Shown piece by piece: positions 9,914 through 23,362 of a DNA stretch of 64,000 bases (its first letter is position 1; every line of letters begins with the position of its first letter). The position numbers were made by a program, and so were the translations under genes. The notes beneath the pieces were generated by a model, which saw only the letters and a list, made by a program, of their open reading frames with translations, searched no databases and was not told where the DNA came from. Source of the DNA: Lasioglossum baleicum (lineage: Eukaryota > Arthropoda > Insecta > Hymenoptera > Halictidae); contig NW_027469209.1 of the NCBI RefSeq assembly GCF_051020765.1, positions 1 to 64,000 of the forward strand, in the 5' to 3' direction.

Positions 9914-12900
9914 CTCGCACGTGTTTTTACTCGACTAGCCTGCGGGATGCATCCTCTCGCACTTGTTTTTACTTTACTAGCCTGCGGGATGCATCCTCTC
10001 GCACGTGTTTTTACTCGACTAGCCTGCGGGATGCATCCTCTCGCACGTGTTTTTACTCGACTAGCCTGCGGGATGCATCCTCTCGCACGTGTTTTTACTC
10101 GACTAGCCTGCGGGAAGCATCCTCTCGCACGTGTTTTTACTCGACTAGCCTGCGGGATGCATCCTCTCGCACGTGTTTTTACTCGACTAGCCTGCGGGAT
10201 GCATCCTCTCGCACGTGTTTTTGCTCGACTAGCCTGCGGGATGCATCCTCTCGCACGTGTTTTTGCTCGACTAGCCATGCGCATCCCAAAAAATCTGCGC
10301 ATGCGCATCCCAAAAAACCTGCGCATGCGCTTCCCAAAAAACCTGCGCATGCGCATCCCACAAAACCTCGCACGTGTTTTTACTCGACTAGCCTGCGGGA
10401 TGCATCCTCTCGCACGTGTTTTTACTGGACTAGCCTGCGGGATGCATCCTCTCGCACGTGTTTTTACTCGACTAGCCTGCGGGATGCATCCTCTGGCACG
10501 TGTTTTTACTCGACTAGCCTGCGGGATGCATCCTCTCGCACGTGTTTTTACTCGACTAGCCTGCGGGAAGCATCCTCTCGCACGTGTTTTTGCTCGACTA
10601 GCCTGCGGGATGCATCCTCTCGCACGTGTTTTTGCTCGACTAGCCATGCGCATCCCAAAAAACCTGCGCATGCGCATCCCAAAAAACCTGCGCATGCGCA
10701 TCCCACAAAACCGGCGCATGCGCATCCCACAAAACCTGCGCATACGCATCCCACAAAACCTCGCACGTGTTTTTACTGGACTAGCCTGCGGGATGCATCC
10801 TCTCGCACGTGTTTTTGCTCGACTAGCCTGCGGGATGCACCCTCTCGCACGTGTTTTTGCTCGACTAGCCATGCGCATCCCAAAAAATCTGCGCATGCGC
10901 ATCCCAAAAAACCTGCGCATGCGCATCCCAAAAAACCTGCGCATGCGCATCCCACAAAACCTCGCACGTGTTTTTACTCGACTAGCCTGCGGGATGCATC
11001 CTCTCGCACGTGTTTTTACTCGACTAGCCTGCGGGATGCATCCTCTCGCACGTGTTTTTACTCGACTAGCCTGCGGGAAGCATCCTCTCGCACGTGTTTT
11101 TACTCGACTAGCCTGCGGGATGCATCCTCTCGCACGTGTTTTTACTCGACTAGCCTGCGGGATGCATCCTCTCGCACGTGTTTTTACTCGACTAGCCGGC
11201 GGGATGCATCCTCTCGCACGTGTTTTTACTGGACTAGCCTGCGGGATGCAACCTCTCGCACGTGTTTTTGCTCGACTAGCCATGCGCATCCCAAAAAACC
11301 TGCGCATGCGCATCCCAAAAAACCTGCGCATGCGCATCCCACAAAACCTGCGCATGCGCATCCCACAAAACCTCGCACGTGTTTTTACTCGACTAGCCTG
11401 CGGGATGCATCCTCTCGCACGTGTTTTTACTGGACTAGCCTGCGGGATGCATCCTCTCGCACGTGTTTTTACTCGACTAGCCTGCGGGATGCATCCTCTC
11501 GCACGTGTTTTTACTCGACTAGCCTGCGGGATGCACCCTCTCGCACGTGTTTTTACTCGACTAGCCTGCGGGAAGCATCCTCTCGCACGTGTTTTTACTC
11601 GACTAGCCTGCGGGATGCATCCTCTCGCACGTGTTTTTACTCGACTAGCCTGCGGGATGCATCCTCTCGCACGTGTTTTTGCTCGACTAGCCTGCGGGAT
11701 GCATCCTCTCGCACGTGTTTTTGCTCGACTAGCCATGCGCATCCCAAAAAACCTGCGCATGCGCATCCCAAAAAACCTGCGCATGCGCATCCCACAAAAC
11801 CTGCGCATGCGCATCCCACAAAACCTCGCACGTGTTTTTACTCGACTAGCCTGCGGGGTGCATCCTCTCGCACGTGTTTTTACTCGACTAGCCTGCGGGA
11901 TGCATCCACTCGCACGTGTTTTTACTCGACTAGCCTGCGGGAAGCATCCTCTCGCACGTGTTTTTACTCGACTAGCCTGCGGGATGCATCCTCTCGCACG
12001 TGTTTTTACTCGACTAGCCTGCGGGATGCATCCTCTCGCACGTGTTTTTACTCGACTAGCCGGCGGGATGCATCCTCTCGCACGTGTTTTTACTGGACTA
12101 GCCTGCGGGATGCAACCTCTCGCACGTGTTTTTGCTCGACTAGCCATGCGCATCCCAAAAAACCTGCGCATGCGCATCCCAAAAAACCTGCGCATGCGCA
12201 TCCCACAAAACCTGCGCATGCGCATCCCACAAAACCTCGCACGTGTTTTTACTCGACTAGCCTGCGGGATGCATCCTCTCGCACGTGTTTTTACTGGACT
12301 AGCCTGCGGGATGCATCCTCTCGCACGTGTTTTTACTCGACTAGCCTGCGGGATGCATCCTCTCGCACGTGTTTTTACTCGACTAGCCTGCGGGATGCAC
12401 CCTCTCGCACGTGTTTTTACTCGACTAGCCTGCGGGAAGCATCCTCTCGCACGTGTTTTTACTCGACTAGCCTGCGGGATGCATCCTCTCGCACGTGTTT
12501 TTACTCGACTAGCCTGCGGGATGCATCCTCTCGCACGTGTTTTTGCTCGACTAGCCTGCGGGATGCATCCTCTCGCACGTGTTTTTGCTCGACTAGCCAT
12601 GCGCATCCCAAAAAACCTGCGCATGCGCATCCCAAAAAACCTGCGCATGCGCATCCCACAAAACCTGCGCATGCGCATCCCACAAAACCTCGCACGTGTT
12701 TTTACTCGACTAGCCTGCGGGATGCATCCTCTCGCACTTGTTTTTACTTTACTAGCCTGCGGGATGCATCCTCTCGCACGTGTTTTTACTCGACTAGCCT
12801 GCGGGATGCATCCTCTCGCACGTGTTTTTACTCGACTAGCCTGCGGGATGCATCCTCTCGCACGTGTTTTTACTCGACTAGCCTGCGGGAAGCATCCTCT

Positions 12901-13605
12901 CGCACGTGTTTTTACTCGACTAGCCTGCGGGATGCATCCTCTCGCACGTGTTTTTACTCGACTAGCCTGCGGGATGCATCCTCTCGCACGTGTTTTTGCT
13001 CGACTAGCCTGCGGGATGCATCCTCTCGCACGTGTTTTTGCTCGACTAGCCATGCGCATCCCAAAAAATCTGCGCATGCGCATCCCAAAAAACCTGCGCC
13101 TGCGCATCCCACAAAACCTGCGCATGCGCATCCCACAAAACCTCGCACGTGTTTTTACTCGACTAGCCTGCGGGATGCATCCTCTCGCACGTGTTTTTAC
13201 TGGACTAGCCTGCGGGATGCATCCTCTCGCACGTGTTTTTACTCGACTAGCCTGCGGGATGCATCCTCTGGCACGTGTTTTTACTCGACTAGCCTGCGGG
13301 ATGCATCCTCTCGCACGTGTTTTTACTCGACTAGCCTGCGGGAAGCATCCTCTCGCACGTGTTTTTGCTCGACTAGCCTGCGGGATGCATCCTCTCGCAC
13401 GTGTTTTTGCTCGACTAGCCATGCGCATCCCAAAAAACCTGCGCATGCGCATCCCAAAAAACCTGCGCATGCGCATCCCACAAAACCGGCGCATGCGCAT
13501 CCCACAAAACCTGCGCATACGCATCCCACAAAACCTCGCACGTGTTTTTACTGGACTAGCCTGCGGGATGCATCCTCTCGCACGTGTTTTTGCTCGACTA
13601 GCCAT
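9914..13605 (+). repeat. HOR alpha, copy 2 (tandem, 3' truncated)
   Basis: This copy repeats A9B4, A7B5, A3B4, A8B4, A9B4, A8B4, A9B4, A9B4, A7B5 at a constant offset of 4,326 bp from copy 1. Junctions are at 10367, 10760, 10961, 11372, 11825, 12236, 12689, 13142 and 13535. Similarity starts slightly upstream: the private CCAGCGC change occurs at 5,515 and 9,841. After 13,605 the sequence jumps to the equivalent of 9,541 in copy 1, a net loss of 261 bp. That equals the length of an A5B3 composite, so in-register recombination between B runs is the likely cause. Confidence 0.9.
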
Positions 13606-16600
13606 GCGCATCCCAAAAAACCTGCGCATGCGCATCCCAAAAAACCTGCGCACGCGCATCCCACAAAACCTGCGCATGCGCATCCCACAAAACCTCGCAC
13701 GTGTTTTTACTCGACTAGCCTGCGGGAAGCATCCTCTCGCACGTGTTTTTACTCGACTAGCCTGCGGGATGCATGCTCTCGCACGTGTTTTTACTCGACT
13801 AGCCTGCGGGATGCATCCTCTCGCACGTGTTTTTGCTCGACTAGCCATGCGCATCCCAAAAAACCTGCGCATGCGCATCCCAAAAAACCTGCGCCTGCGC
13901 ATCCCACAAAACCTGCGCATGCGCATCCCACAAAACCTGCGCATACGCATCCCACAAAACCTCGCACGTGTTTTTACTCGACTAGCCTGCGGGATGCATC
14001 CTCTCGCACGTGTTTTTACTGGACTAGCCTGCGGGATGCATCCTCTCGCACGTGTTTTTACTCGACTAGCCTGCGGGAAGCATCCTCTCGCACGTGTTTT
14101 TACTCGACTAGCCTGCGGGATGCATCCTCTCGCACGTGTTTTTACTCGACTAGCCTGCGGGAAGCATCCTCTCGCACGTGTTTTTACTCGACTAGCCTGC
14201 GGGATGCATCCTCTCGCACGTGTTTTTACTCGACTAGCCTGCGGGATGCATCCTCTCGCACGTGTTTTTGCTCGACTAGCCATGCGCATCCCAAAAAATC
14301 TGCGCATGCGCATCCCAAAAAACCTGCGCATGCGCATCCCAAAAAACCTGCGCATGCGCATCCCACAAAACCTCGCACGTGTTTTTACTCGACTAGCCTG
14401 CGGGATGCATCCTCTCGCACGTGTTTTTACTGGACTAGCCTGCGGGATGCATCCTCTCGCACGTGTTTTTACTCGACTAGCCTGCGGGATGCATCCTCTC
14501 GCACGTGTTTTTACTCGACTAGCCTGCGGGATGCATCCTCTCGCACGTGTTTTTGCTCGACTAGCCATGCGCATCCCAAAAAACCTGCGCATGCGCATCC
14601 CACAAAACCTGCGCATGCGCATCCCACAAAACCTGCGCATACGCATCCCACAAAACCTCGCACGTGTTTTTACTCGACTAGCCGGCGGGATGCATCCTCT
14701 CGCACGTGTTTTTACTCGACTAGCCTGCGGGATGCATCCTCTCGCACGTGTTTTTACTCGACTAGCCTGCGGGATGCATCCTCTCGCACGTGTTTTTGCT
14801 CGACTAGCCATGCGCATCCCAAAAAACCTGCGCATGCGCATCCCAAAAAACCTGCGCATGCGCATCCCACAAAACCGGCGCATGCGCATCCCACAAAACC
14901 TGCGCATACGCATCCCACAAAACCTCGCACGTGTTTTTACTCGACTAGCCGGCGGGATGCATCCTCTCGCACGTGTTTTTACTGGACTAGCCTGCGGGAT
15001 GCATCCTCTCGCACGTGTTTTTGCTCGACTAGCCATGCGCATCCCAAAAAACCTGCGCATGCGCATCCCAAAAAACCTGCGCATGCGCATCCCACAAAAC
15101 CTGCGCATGCGCATCCCACAAAACCTCGCACGTGTTTTTACTCGACTAGCCTGCGGGATGCATCCTCTCGCACTTGTTTTTACTGGACTAGCCTGCGGGA
15201 TGCATCCTCTCGCACGTGTTTTTACTCGACTAGCCTGCGGGATGCATCCTCTTGCACGTGTTTTTACTCGACTAGCCTGCGGGATGCACCCTCTCGCACG
15301 TGTTTTTACTCGACTAGCCTGCGGGAAGCATCCTCTCGCACGTGTTTTTACTCGACTAGCCTGCGGGATGCATCCTCTCGCACGTGTTTTTACTCGACTA
15401 GCCTGCGGGATGCATCCTCTCGCACGTGTTTTTGCTCGACTAGCCTGCGGGATGCATCCTCTCGCACGTGTTTTTGCTCGACTAGCCATGCGCATCCCAA
15501 AAAACCTGCGCATGCGCATCCCAAAAAACCTGCGCCTGCGCATCCCACAAAACCTGCGCATGCGCATCCCACAAAACCTGCGCATACGCATCCCACAAAA
15601 CCTCGCACGTGTTTTTACTCGACTAGCCTGCGGGATGCATCCTCTCGCACGTGTTTTTACTCGACTAGCCTGCGGGAAGCATCCTCTCGCACGGGTTTTT
15701 GCTCGACTAGCCTGCGGGATGCATCCTCTCGCACGTGTTTTTGCTCGACTAGCCATGCGCATCCCAAAAAACCTGCGCATGCGCATCCCAAAAAACCTGC
15801 GCATGCGCATCCCACAAAACCGGCGCATGCGCATCAGACAAAACCTGCGCATACGCATCCCACAAAACCTCGCACGTGTTTTTACTCGACTAGCCGGCGG
15901 GATGCATCCTCTCGCACGTGTTTTTACTGGACTAGCCTGCGGGATGCATCCTCTCGCACGTGTTTTTGCTCGACTAGCCATGCGCATCCCAAAAAACCTG
16001 CGCATGCGCATCCCAAAATACCTGCGCACGCGCATCCCACAAAACCTGCGCATGCGCATCCCACAAAACCTCGCACGTGTTTTTACTCGACTAGCCTGCG
16101 GGATGCATCCTCTCGCACGTGTTTTTACTGGACTAGCCTGCGGGATGCATCCTCTCGCACGTGTTTTTACTCGACTAGCCTGCGGGATGCATCCTCTCGC
16201 ACGTGTTTTTACTCGACTAGCCTGCGGGATGCACCCTCTCGCACGTGTTTTTACTCGACTAGCCTGCGGGAAGCATCCTCTCGCACGTGTTTTTACTCGA
16301 CTAGCCTGCGGGATGCATCCTCTCGCACGTGTTTTTACTCGACTAGCCTGCGGGATGCATCCTCTCGCACGTGTTTTTACTCGACTAGCCTGCGGGATGC
16401 ATCCTCTCGCACGTGTTTTTGCTCGACTAGCCTGCGGGATGCATCCTCTCGCACGTGTTTTTGCTCGACTAGCCATGCGCATCCCAAAAAACCTGCGCAT
16501 GCGCATCCCACAAAACCTGCGCATGCGCATCCCACAAAACCTGCGCATACGCAACCCACAGAACCTCGCACGTGTTTTTACTCGACTAGCCGGCGGGATG

Positions 16601-17527
16601 CATCCTCTCGCACGTGTTTTTACTAGACTAGCCTGCGGGATGCATCCTCTCGCACGTGTTTTTACTCGACTAGCCTGCGGGATGCACCCTCTCGCACGTG
16701 TTTTTACTCGACTAGCCTGCGGGAAGCATCCTCTCGCACGTGTTTTTACTCGACTAGCCTGCGGGAAGCATCCTCTCGCACGTGTTTTTGCTCGACTAGC
16801 CTGCGGGATGCATCCTCTCGCACGTGTTTTTGCTCGACTAGCCATGCGCATCCCAAAAAACCTGCGCATGCGCATCCCAAAAAACCTGCGCATGCGCATC
16901 CCACAAAACCGGCGCATGCGCATCCCACAAAACCTGCGCATACGCATCCCACAAAACCTCGCACGTGTTTTTACTCGACTAGCCGGCGGGATGCATCCTC
17001 TCGCACGTGTTTTTACTGGACTAGCCTGCGGGATGCATCCTCTCGCACGTGTTTTTACTCGACTAGCCTGCGGGATGCATCCTCTCGCACGTGTTTTTAC
17101 TCGACTAGCCTGCGGGATGCATCCTCTCGCACGTGTTTTTACTCGACTAGCCTGCGGGAAGCATCCTCTCGCACGGGTTTTTGCTCGACTAGCCTGCGGG
17201 ATGCATCCTCTCGCACGTGTTTTTGCTCGACTAGCCATGCGCATCCCAAAAAACCTGCGCATGCGCATCCCAAAAAACCTGCGCATGCGCATCAGACAAA
17301 ACCTGCGCATACGCATCCCACAAAACCTCGCACGTGTTTTTACTCGACTAGCCGGCGGGATGCATCCTCTCGCACGTGTTTTTACTGGACTAGCCTGCGG
17401 GATGCATCCTCTCGCACGTGTTTTTGCTCGACTAGCCATGCGCATCCCAAAAAACCTGCGCATGCGCATCCCAAAATACCTGCGCACGCGCATCCCACGA
17501 AACCTGCGCATGCGCATCCCACAAAAC
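13536..17527 (+). repeat. Segment II: mosaic composites between HOR alpha and beta
   Basis: Composites from 13,535: A2B4, A4B5, A8B4, A5B4, A4B5, A3B4, A9B5, A4B5, A3B4, A10B4, A7B5, A7B4, A3B4, with junctions at 13694, 13961, 14372, 14657, 14924, 15125, 15602, 15869, 16070, 16565, 16958, 17327 and 17528. The part from 15,602 (x-B5 with CATCAGAC, A3B4, A10B4 ending CACAGAACC, A7B5, A7B4, A3B4) resembles the head of HOR gamma at 33,938 onward. The CTCTTGCAC marker at 15,253 is otherwise confined to HOR gamma. Confidence 0.85.
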
Positions 17528-20500
17528 CTCGCACGTGTTTTTACTCGACTAGCCTGCGGGATGCATCCTCTCGCACGTGTTTTTACTGGACTAGCCTGCG
17601 GGATGCATCCTCTCGCACGTGTTTTTACTCGACTAGCCTGCGGGATGCATCCTCTCGCACGTGTTTTTGCTCGACTAGCCTGCGGGATGCAACCTCTCGC
17701 ACGTGTTTTTGCTCGACTAGCCATGCGCATCCCAAAAAACCTGCGCATGCTCATCCCAAAAAACCTGCGCATGCGCATCCCACAAAACCTGCGCATGCGC
17801 ATCCCACAAAACCTGCGCATACGCATCCCACAAAACCTCGCACGTGTTTTTACTCGACTAGCCTGCGGGATGCACCCTCTCGCACGTGTTTTTACTCGAC
17901 TAGCCTGCGGGAAGCATCCTCTCGCACGTGTTTTTACTCGACTAGCCTGCGGGATGCATCCTCTCGCACGTGTTTTTACTCGACTAGCCTGCGGGATGCA
18001 TCCTCTCGCACGTGTTTTTGCTCGACTAGCCTGCGGGATGCAACCTCTCGCACGTGTTTTTGCTCGACTAGCCATGCGCATCCCAAAAAACCTGCGCATG
18101 CTCATCCCAAAAAACCTGCGCATGCGCATCCCACAAAACCTGCGCATGCGCATCCCACAAAACCTGCGCATACGCATCCCACAAAACCTCGCACGTGTTT
18201 TTACTCGACTAGCCGGCGGGATGCATCCTCTCGCACGTGTTTTTACTCGACTAGCCTGCGGGATGCATCCTCTCGCACGTGTTTTTACTCGACTAGCCTG
18301 CGGGATGCATCCTCTCGCACGTGTTTTTACTCGACTAGCCTGCGGGAAGCATCCTCTCGCACGTGTTTTTACTCGACTAGCCTGCGGGATGCATCCTCTC
18401 GCACGTGTTTTTGCTCGACTAGCCTGCGGGATGCACCCTCTCGCACGTGTTTTTACTCGACTAGCCTGCGGGAAGCATCCTCTCGCACGTGTTTTTACTC
18501 GACTAGCCTGCGGGAAGCATCCTCTCGCACGTGTTTTTGCTCGACTAGCCTGCGGGATGCATCCTCTCGCACGTGTTTTTGCTCGACTAGCCATGCGCAT
18601 CCCAAAAAACCTGCGCATGCGCATCCCACAAAACCGGCGCATGCGCATCCCACAAAACCTGCGCATACGCATCCCACAAAACCTCGCACGTGTTTTTACT
18701 CGACTAGCCGGCGGGATGCATCCTCTCGCACGTGTTTTTACTGGACTAGCCTGCGGGATGCATCCTCTCGCACGTGTTTTTGCTCGACTAGCCATGCGCA
18801 TCGCAAAAAACCTGCGCATGCGCATCCCAAAAAACCTGCGCATGCGCATCCCACAAAACCTCGCACGTGTTTTTACTCGACTAGCCTGCGGGATGCATCC
18901 TCTCGCACGTGTTTTTGCTCGACTAGCCTGCGGGATGCATCCTCTCGCACGTGTTTTTGCTCGACTAGCCATGCGCATCCCAAAAAATCTGCGCATGCGC
19001 ATCCCAAAAAACCTGCGCATGCGCATCCCACAAAACCTCGCACGTGTTTTTACTCGACTAGCCTGCGGGATGCATCCTCTCGCACGTGTTTTTACTGGAC
19101 TAGCCTGCGGGATGCATCCTCTCGCACGTGTTTTTACTCGACTAGCCTGCGGGATGCATCCTCTCGCACGTGTTTTTACTCGACTAGCCTGCGGGATGCA
19201 TCCTCTCGCACGTGTTTTTACTCGACTAGCCTGCGGGAAGCATCCTCTCGCACGGGTTTTTGCTCGACTAGCCTGCGGGATGCATCCTCTCGCACGTGTT
19301 TTTGCTCGACTAGCCATGCGCATCCCAAAAAACCTGCGCATGCGCATCCCAAAAAACCTGCGCATGCGCATCCCACAAAACCTCGCACGTGTTTTTACTC
19401 GACTAGCCTGCGGGATGCATCCTCTCGCACGTGTTTTTACTCGACTAGCCTGCGGGATGCATCCTCTCGCACGTGTTTTTACTCGACTAGCCTGCGGGAA
19501 GCATCCTCTCGCACGTGTTTTTACTCGACTAGCCTGCGGGATGCATCCTCTCGCACGTGTTTTTACTCGACTAGCCTGCGGGAAGCATCCTCTCGCACGG
19601 GTTTTTGCTCGACTAGCCTGCGGGATGCATCCTCTCGCACGTGTTTTTGCTCGACTAGCCATGCGCATCCCAAAAAAACCTGCGCATGCGCATCCCAAAA
19701 AACCTGCGCATGCGCATCCCACAAAACCTGCGCATACGCATCCCACAAAACCTCGCACGTGTTTTTACTCGACTAGCCGGCGGGATGCATCCTCTCGCAC
19801 GTGTTTTTACTGGACTAGCCTGCGGGATGCATCCTCTCGCACGTGTTTTTGCTCGACTAGCCATGCGCATCCCAAAAAACCTGCGCATGCGCATCCCAAA
19901 ATACCTGCGCACGCGCATCCCACAAAACCTGCGCATGTGCATCCCACAAAACCTCGCACGTGTTTTTACTCGACTAGCCTGCGGGATGCATCCTCTCGCC
20001 CGTGTTTTTACTGGACTAGCCTGCGGGATGCATCCTCTCGCACGTGTTTTTACTCGACTAGCCTGCGGATGCATCCTCTCGCACGTGTTTTTACTCGACT
20101 AGCCTGCGGGATGCACCCTCTCGCACGTGTTTTTACTCGACTAGCCTGCGGGAAGCATCCTCTCGCACGGGTTTTTGCTCGACTAGCCTGCGGGATGCAT
20201 CCTCTCGCACGTGTTTTTGCTCGACTAGCCATGCGCATCCCAAAAAACCTGCGCATGCGCATCCCAAAAAACCTGCGCATGCGCATCCCACAAAACCTGC
20301 GCATACGCATCCCACAAAACCTCGCACGTGTTTTTACTCGACTAGCCGGCGGGATGCATCCTCTCGCACGTGTTTTTACTGGACTAGCCTGCGGGATGCA
20401 TCCTCTCGCACGTGTTTTTGCTCGACTAGCCATGCGCATCCCAAAAAACCTGCGCATGCGCATCCCAAAATACCTGCGCACGCGCATCCCACAAAACCTG

Positions 20501-23362
20501 CGCATGCGCATCCCACAAAACCTCGCACGTGTTTTTACTCGACTAGCCTGCGGGATGCATCCTCTCGCCCGTGTTTTTACTGGACTAGCCTGCGGGATGC
20601 ATCCTCTCGCACGTGTTTTTACTCGACTAGCCTGCGGGATGCATCCTCTCGCACGTGTTTTTACTCGACTAGCCTGCGGGAAGCATCCTCTCGCACGGGT
20701 TTTTGCTCGACTAGCCTGCGGGATGCATCCTCTCGCACGTGTTTTTGCTCGACTAGCCATGCGCATCCCAAAAAACCTGCGCATGCGCATCCCAAAAAAC
20801 CTGCGCATGCGCATCCCACAAAACCTGCGCATACGCATCCCACAAAACCTCGCACGTGTTTTTACTCGACTAGCCGGCGGGATGCATCCTCTCGCACGTG
20901 TTTTTACTGGACTAGCCTGCGGGATGCATCCTCTCGCACGTGTTTTTGCTCGACTAGCCATGCGCATCCCAAAAAACCTGCGCATGCGCATCCCAAAATA
21001 CCTGCGCACGCGCATCCCACAAAACCTGCGCATGCGCATCCCACAAAACCTCGCACGTGTTTTTACTCGACTAGCCTGCGGGATGCATCCTCTCGCCCGT
21101 GTTTTTACTGGACTAGCCTGCGCGATGCATCCTCTCGCACGTGTTTTTACTCGACTAGCCTGCGGGATGCATCCTCTCGCACGTGTTTTTACTCGACTAG
21201 CCTGCGGGATGCACCCTCTCGCACGTGTTTTTACTCGACTAGCCTGCGGGAAGCATCCTCTCGCACGTGTTTTTACTCGACTAGCCTGCGGGATGCATCC
21301 TCTCGCACGTGTTTTTACTCGACTAGCCTGCGGGATGCATCCTCTCGCACGTGTTTTTGCTCGACTAGCCTGCGGGATGCATCCTCTCGCACGTGTTTTT
21401 GCTCGACTAGCCATGCGCATCCCAAAAAACCTGCGCATGCTCATCCCAAAAAACCTGCGCATGCGCATCCCACAAAACCTGCGCATGCGCATCCCACAAA
21501 ACCTGCGCATACGCATCCCACAAAACCTCGCACGTGTTTTTACTCGACTAGCCGGCGGGATGCATCCTCTCGCACGTGTTTTTACTCGACTAGCCTGCGG
21601 GATGCATCCTCTCGCACGTATTTTTACTCGACTAGCCTGCGGGATGCATCCTCTCGCACGTGTTTTTACTCGACTAGCCTGCGGGAAGCATCCTCTCGCA
21701 CGTGTTTTTACTCGACTAGCCTGCGGGATGCATCCTCTCGCACGTGTTTTTGCTCGACTAGCCTGCGGGATGCACCCTCTCGCACGTGTTTTTACTCGAC
21801 TAGCCTGCGGGAAGCATCCTCTCGCACGTGTTTTTACTCGACTAGCCTGCGGGAAGCATCCTCTCGCACGTGTTTTTGCTCGACTAGCCTGCGGGATGCA
21901 TCCTCTCGCACGTGTTTTTGCTCGACTAGCCATGCGCATCCCAAAAAACCTGCGCATGCGCATCCCACAAAACCGGCGCATGCGCATCCCACAAAACCTG
22001 CTCATACGCATCCCACAAAACCTCGCACGTGTTTTTACTCGACTAGCCGGCGGGATGCATCCTCTCGCACGTGTTTTTACTGGACTAGCCTGCGGGATGC
22101 ATCCTCTCGCACGTGTTTTTGCTCGACTAGCCATGCGCATCGCAAAAAACCTGCGCATGCGCATCCCAAAAAACCTGCGCATGCGCATCCCACAAAACCT
22201 GCGCATGCGCATCCCACAAAACCTCGCACGTGTTTTTACTCGACTAGCCTGCGGGATGCATCCTCTCGCACTTGTTTTTACTGGACTAGCCTGCGGGATG
22301 CATCCTCTCGCACGTGTTTTTACTCGACTAGCCTGCGGGATGCATCCTCTCGCACGTGTTTTTACTCGACTAGCCTGCGGGATGCATCCTCTCGCACGTG
22401 TTTTTACTCGACTAGCCTGCGGGAAGCATCCTCTCGCACGTGTTTTTACTCGACTAGCCTGCGGGATGCATCCTCTCGCACGTGTTTTTACTCGACTAGC
22501 CTGCGGGATGCATCCTCTCGCACGTGTTTTTGCTCGACTAGCCTGCGGGATGCATCCTCTCGCACGTGTTTTTGCTCGACTAGCCATGCGCATCCCAAAA
22601 AATCTGCGCATGCGCATCCCAAAAAACCTGCGCATGCGCATCCCACAAAACCTCGCACGTGTTTTTACTCGACTAGCCTGCGGGATGCATCCTCTCGCAC
22701 GTGTTTTTGCTCGACTAGCCATGCGCATCCCAAAAAATCTGCGCATGCGCATCCCAAAAAACCTGCGCATGCGCATCCCACAAAACCTCGCACGTGTTTT
22801 TACTCGACTAGCCTGCGGGATGCATCCTCTCGCACGTGTTTTTACTCGACTAGCCTGCGGGATGCATCCTCTCGCACGTGTTTTTACTCGACTAGCCTGC
22901 GGGAAGCATCCTCTCGCACGTGTTTTTGCTCGACTAGCCTGCGGGATGCATCCTCTCGCACGTGTTTTTGCTCGACTAGCCATGCGCATCCCAAAAAACC
23001 TGCGCATGCGCATCCCAAAAAACCTGCGCATGCGCATCCCACAAAACCGGCGCATGCGCATCCCACAAAACCGGCGCATGCGCATCCCACAAAACCTGCG
23101 CATACGCATCCCACAAAACCTCGCACGTGTTTTTACTCGACTAGCCTGCGGGATGCATCCTCTCGCACGTGTTTTTACTGGACTAGCCTGCGGGATGCAT
23201 CCTCTCGCACGTGTTTTTACTCGACTAGCCTGCGGGATGCATCCTCTCGCACGTGTTTTTGCTCGACTAGCCATGCGCATCCCAAAAAACCTGCGCATGC
23301 GCATCCCAAAATACCTGCGCACGCGCATCCCACGAAACCTGCGCATGCGCATCCCACAAAAC
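17528..23362 (+). repeat. HOR beta, copy 1 (5,835 bp)
   Basis: Composites: A5B5, A6B5, A10B4, A3B3, A3B3, A7B3, A7B4, A3B4, A7B4, A3B4, A6B4, A3B4, A9B5, A10B4, A3B4, A9B3, A2B3, A5B6, A4B4. Junctions are at 17837, 18188, 18683, 18860, 19037, 19382, 19752, 19953, 20321, 20522, 20849, 21050, 21527, 22022, 22223, 22652, 22787, 23120 and 23363. Markers are CATGCTCATCCC B units, GCATCGC, the CACGTA change at 21,620, CGCCCGTG A units and a six-unit B run with two CCGGCGC changes. Around 20 kb, A6/A7B4-A3B4 repeats locally with periods of 528 and 570 bp. Confidence 0.88.
19672..20067 (+). other. Second small indel cluster
   Basis: An A6 tract has grown to A7 at 19,672-19,678, and one G of CTGCGGG is missing near 20,067. 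The corresponding place in HOR beta copy 2 (about 25.7-26.1 kb) has neither change, so both are private to this copy. They are the only length deviations between 4.7 kb and the end of the window. Confidence 0.85.

Noticed and set aside
3907..16626. 4,239-codon + strand ORF and other very long ORFs (13-3,288 +; 4,585-19,758 -; 20,050-33,474 -; 25,963-35,004 +; 33,832-42,228 -; 58,705-63,945 -) as giant repeat proteins
   Set aside because: Long frames exist on both strands and in overlapping phases at once, which follows from unit lengths divisible by three. Recurrent substitutions change amino acids freely (for example S to W, Y to C, L to R) with no sign of silent-site preference. There is no non-repeat terminus, signal peptide or domain, and the frames start and stop only at sporadic indels or marker substitutions.
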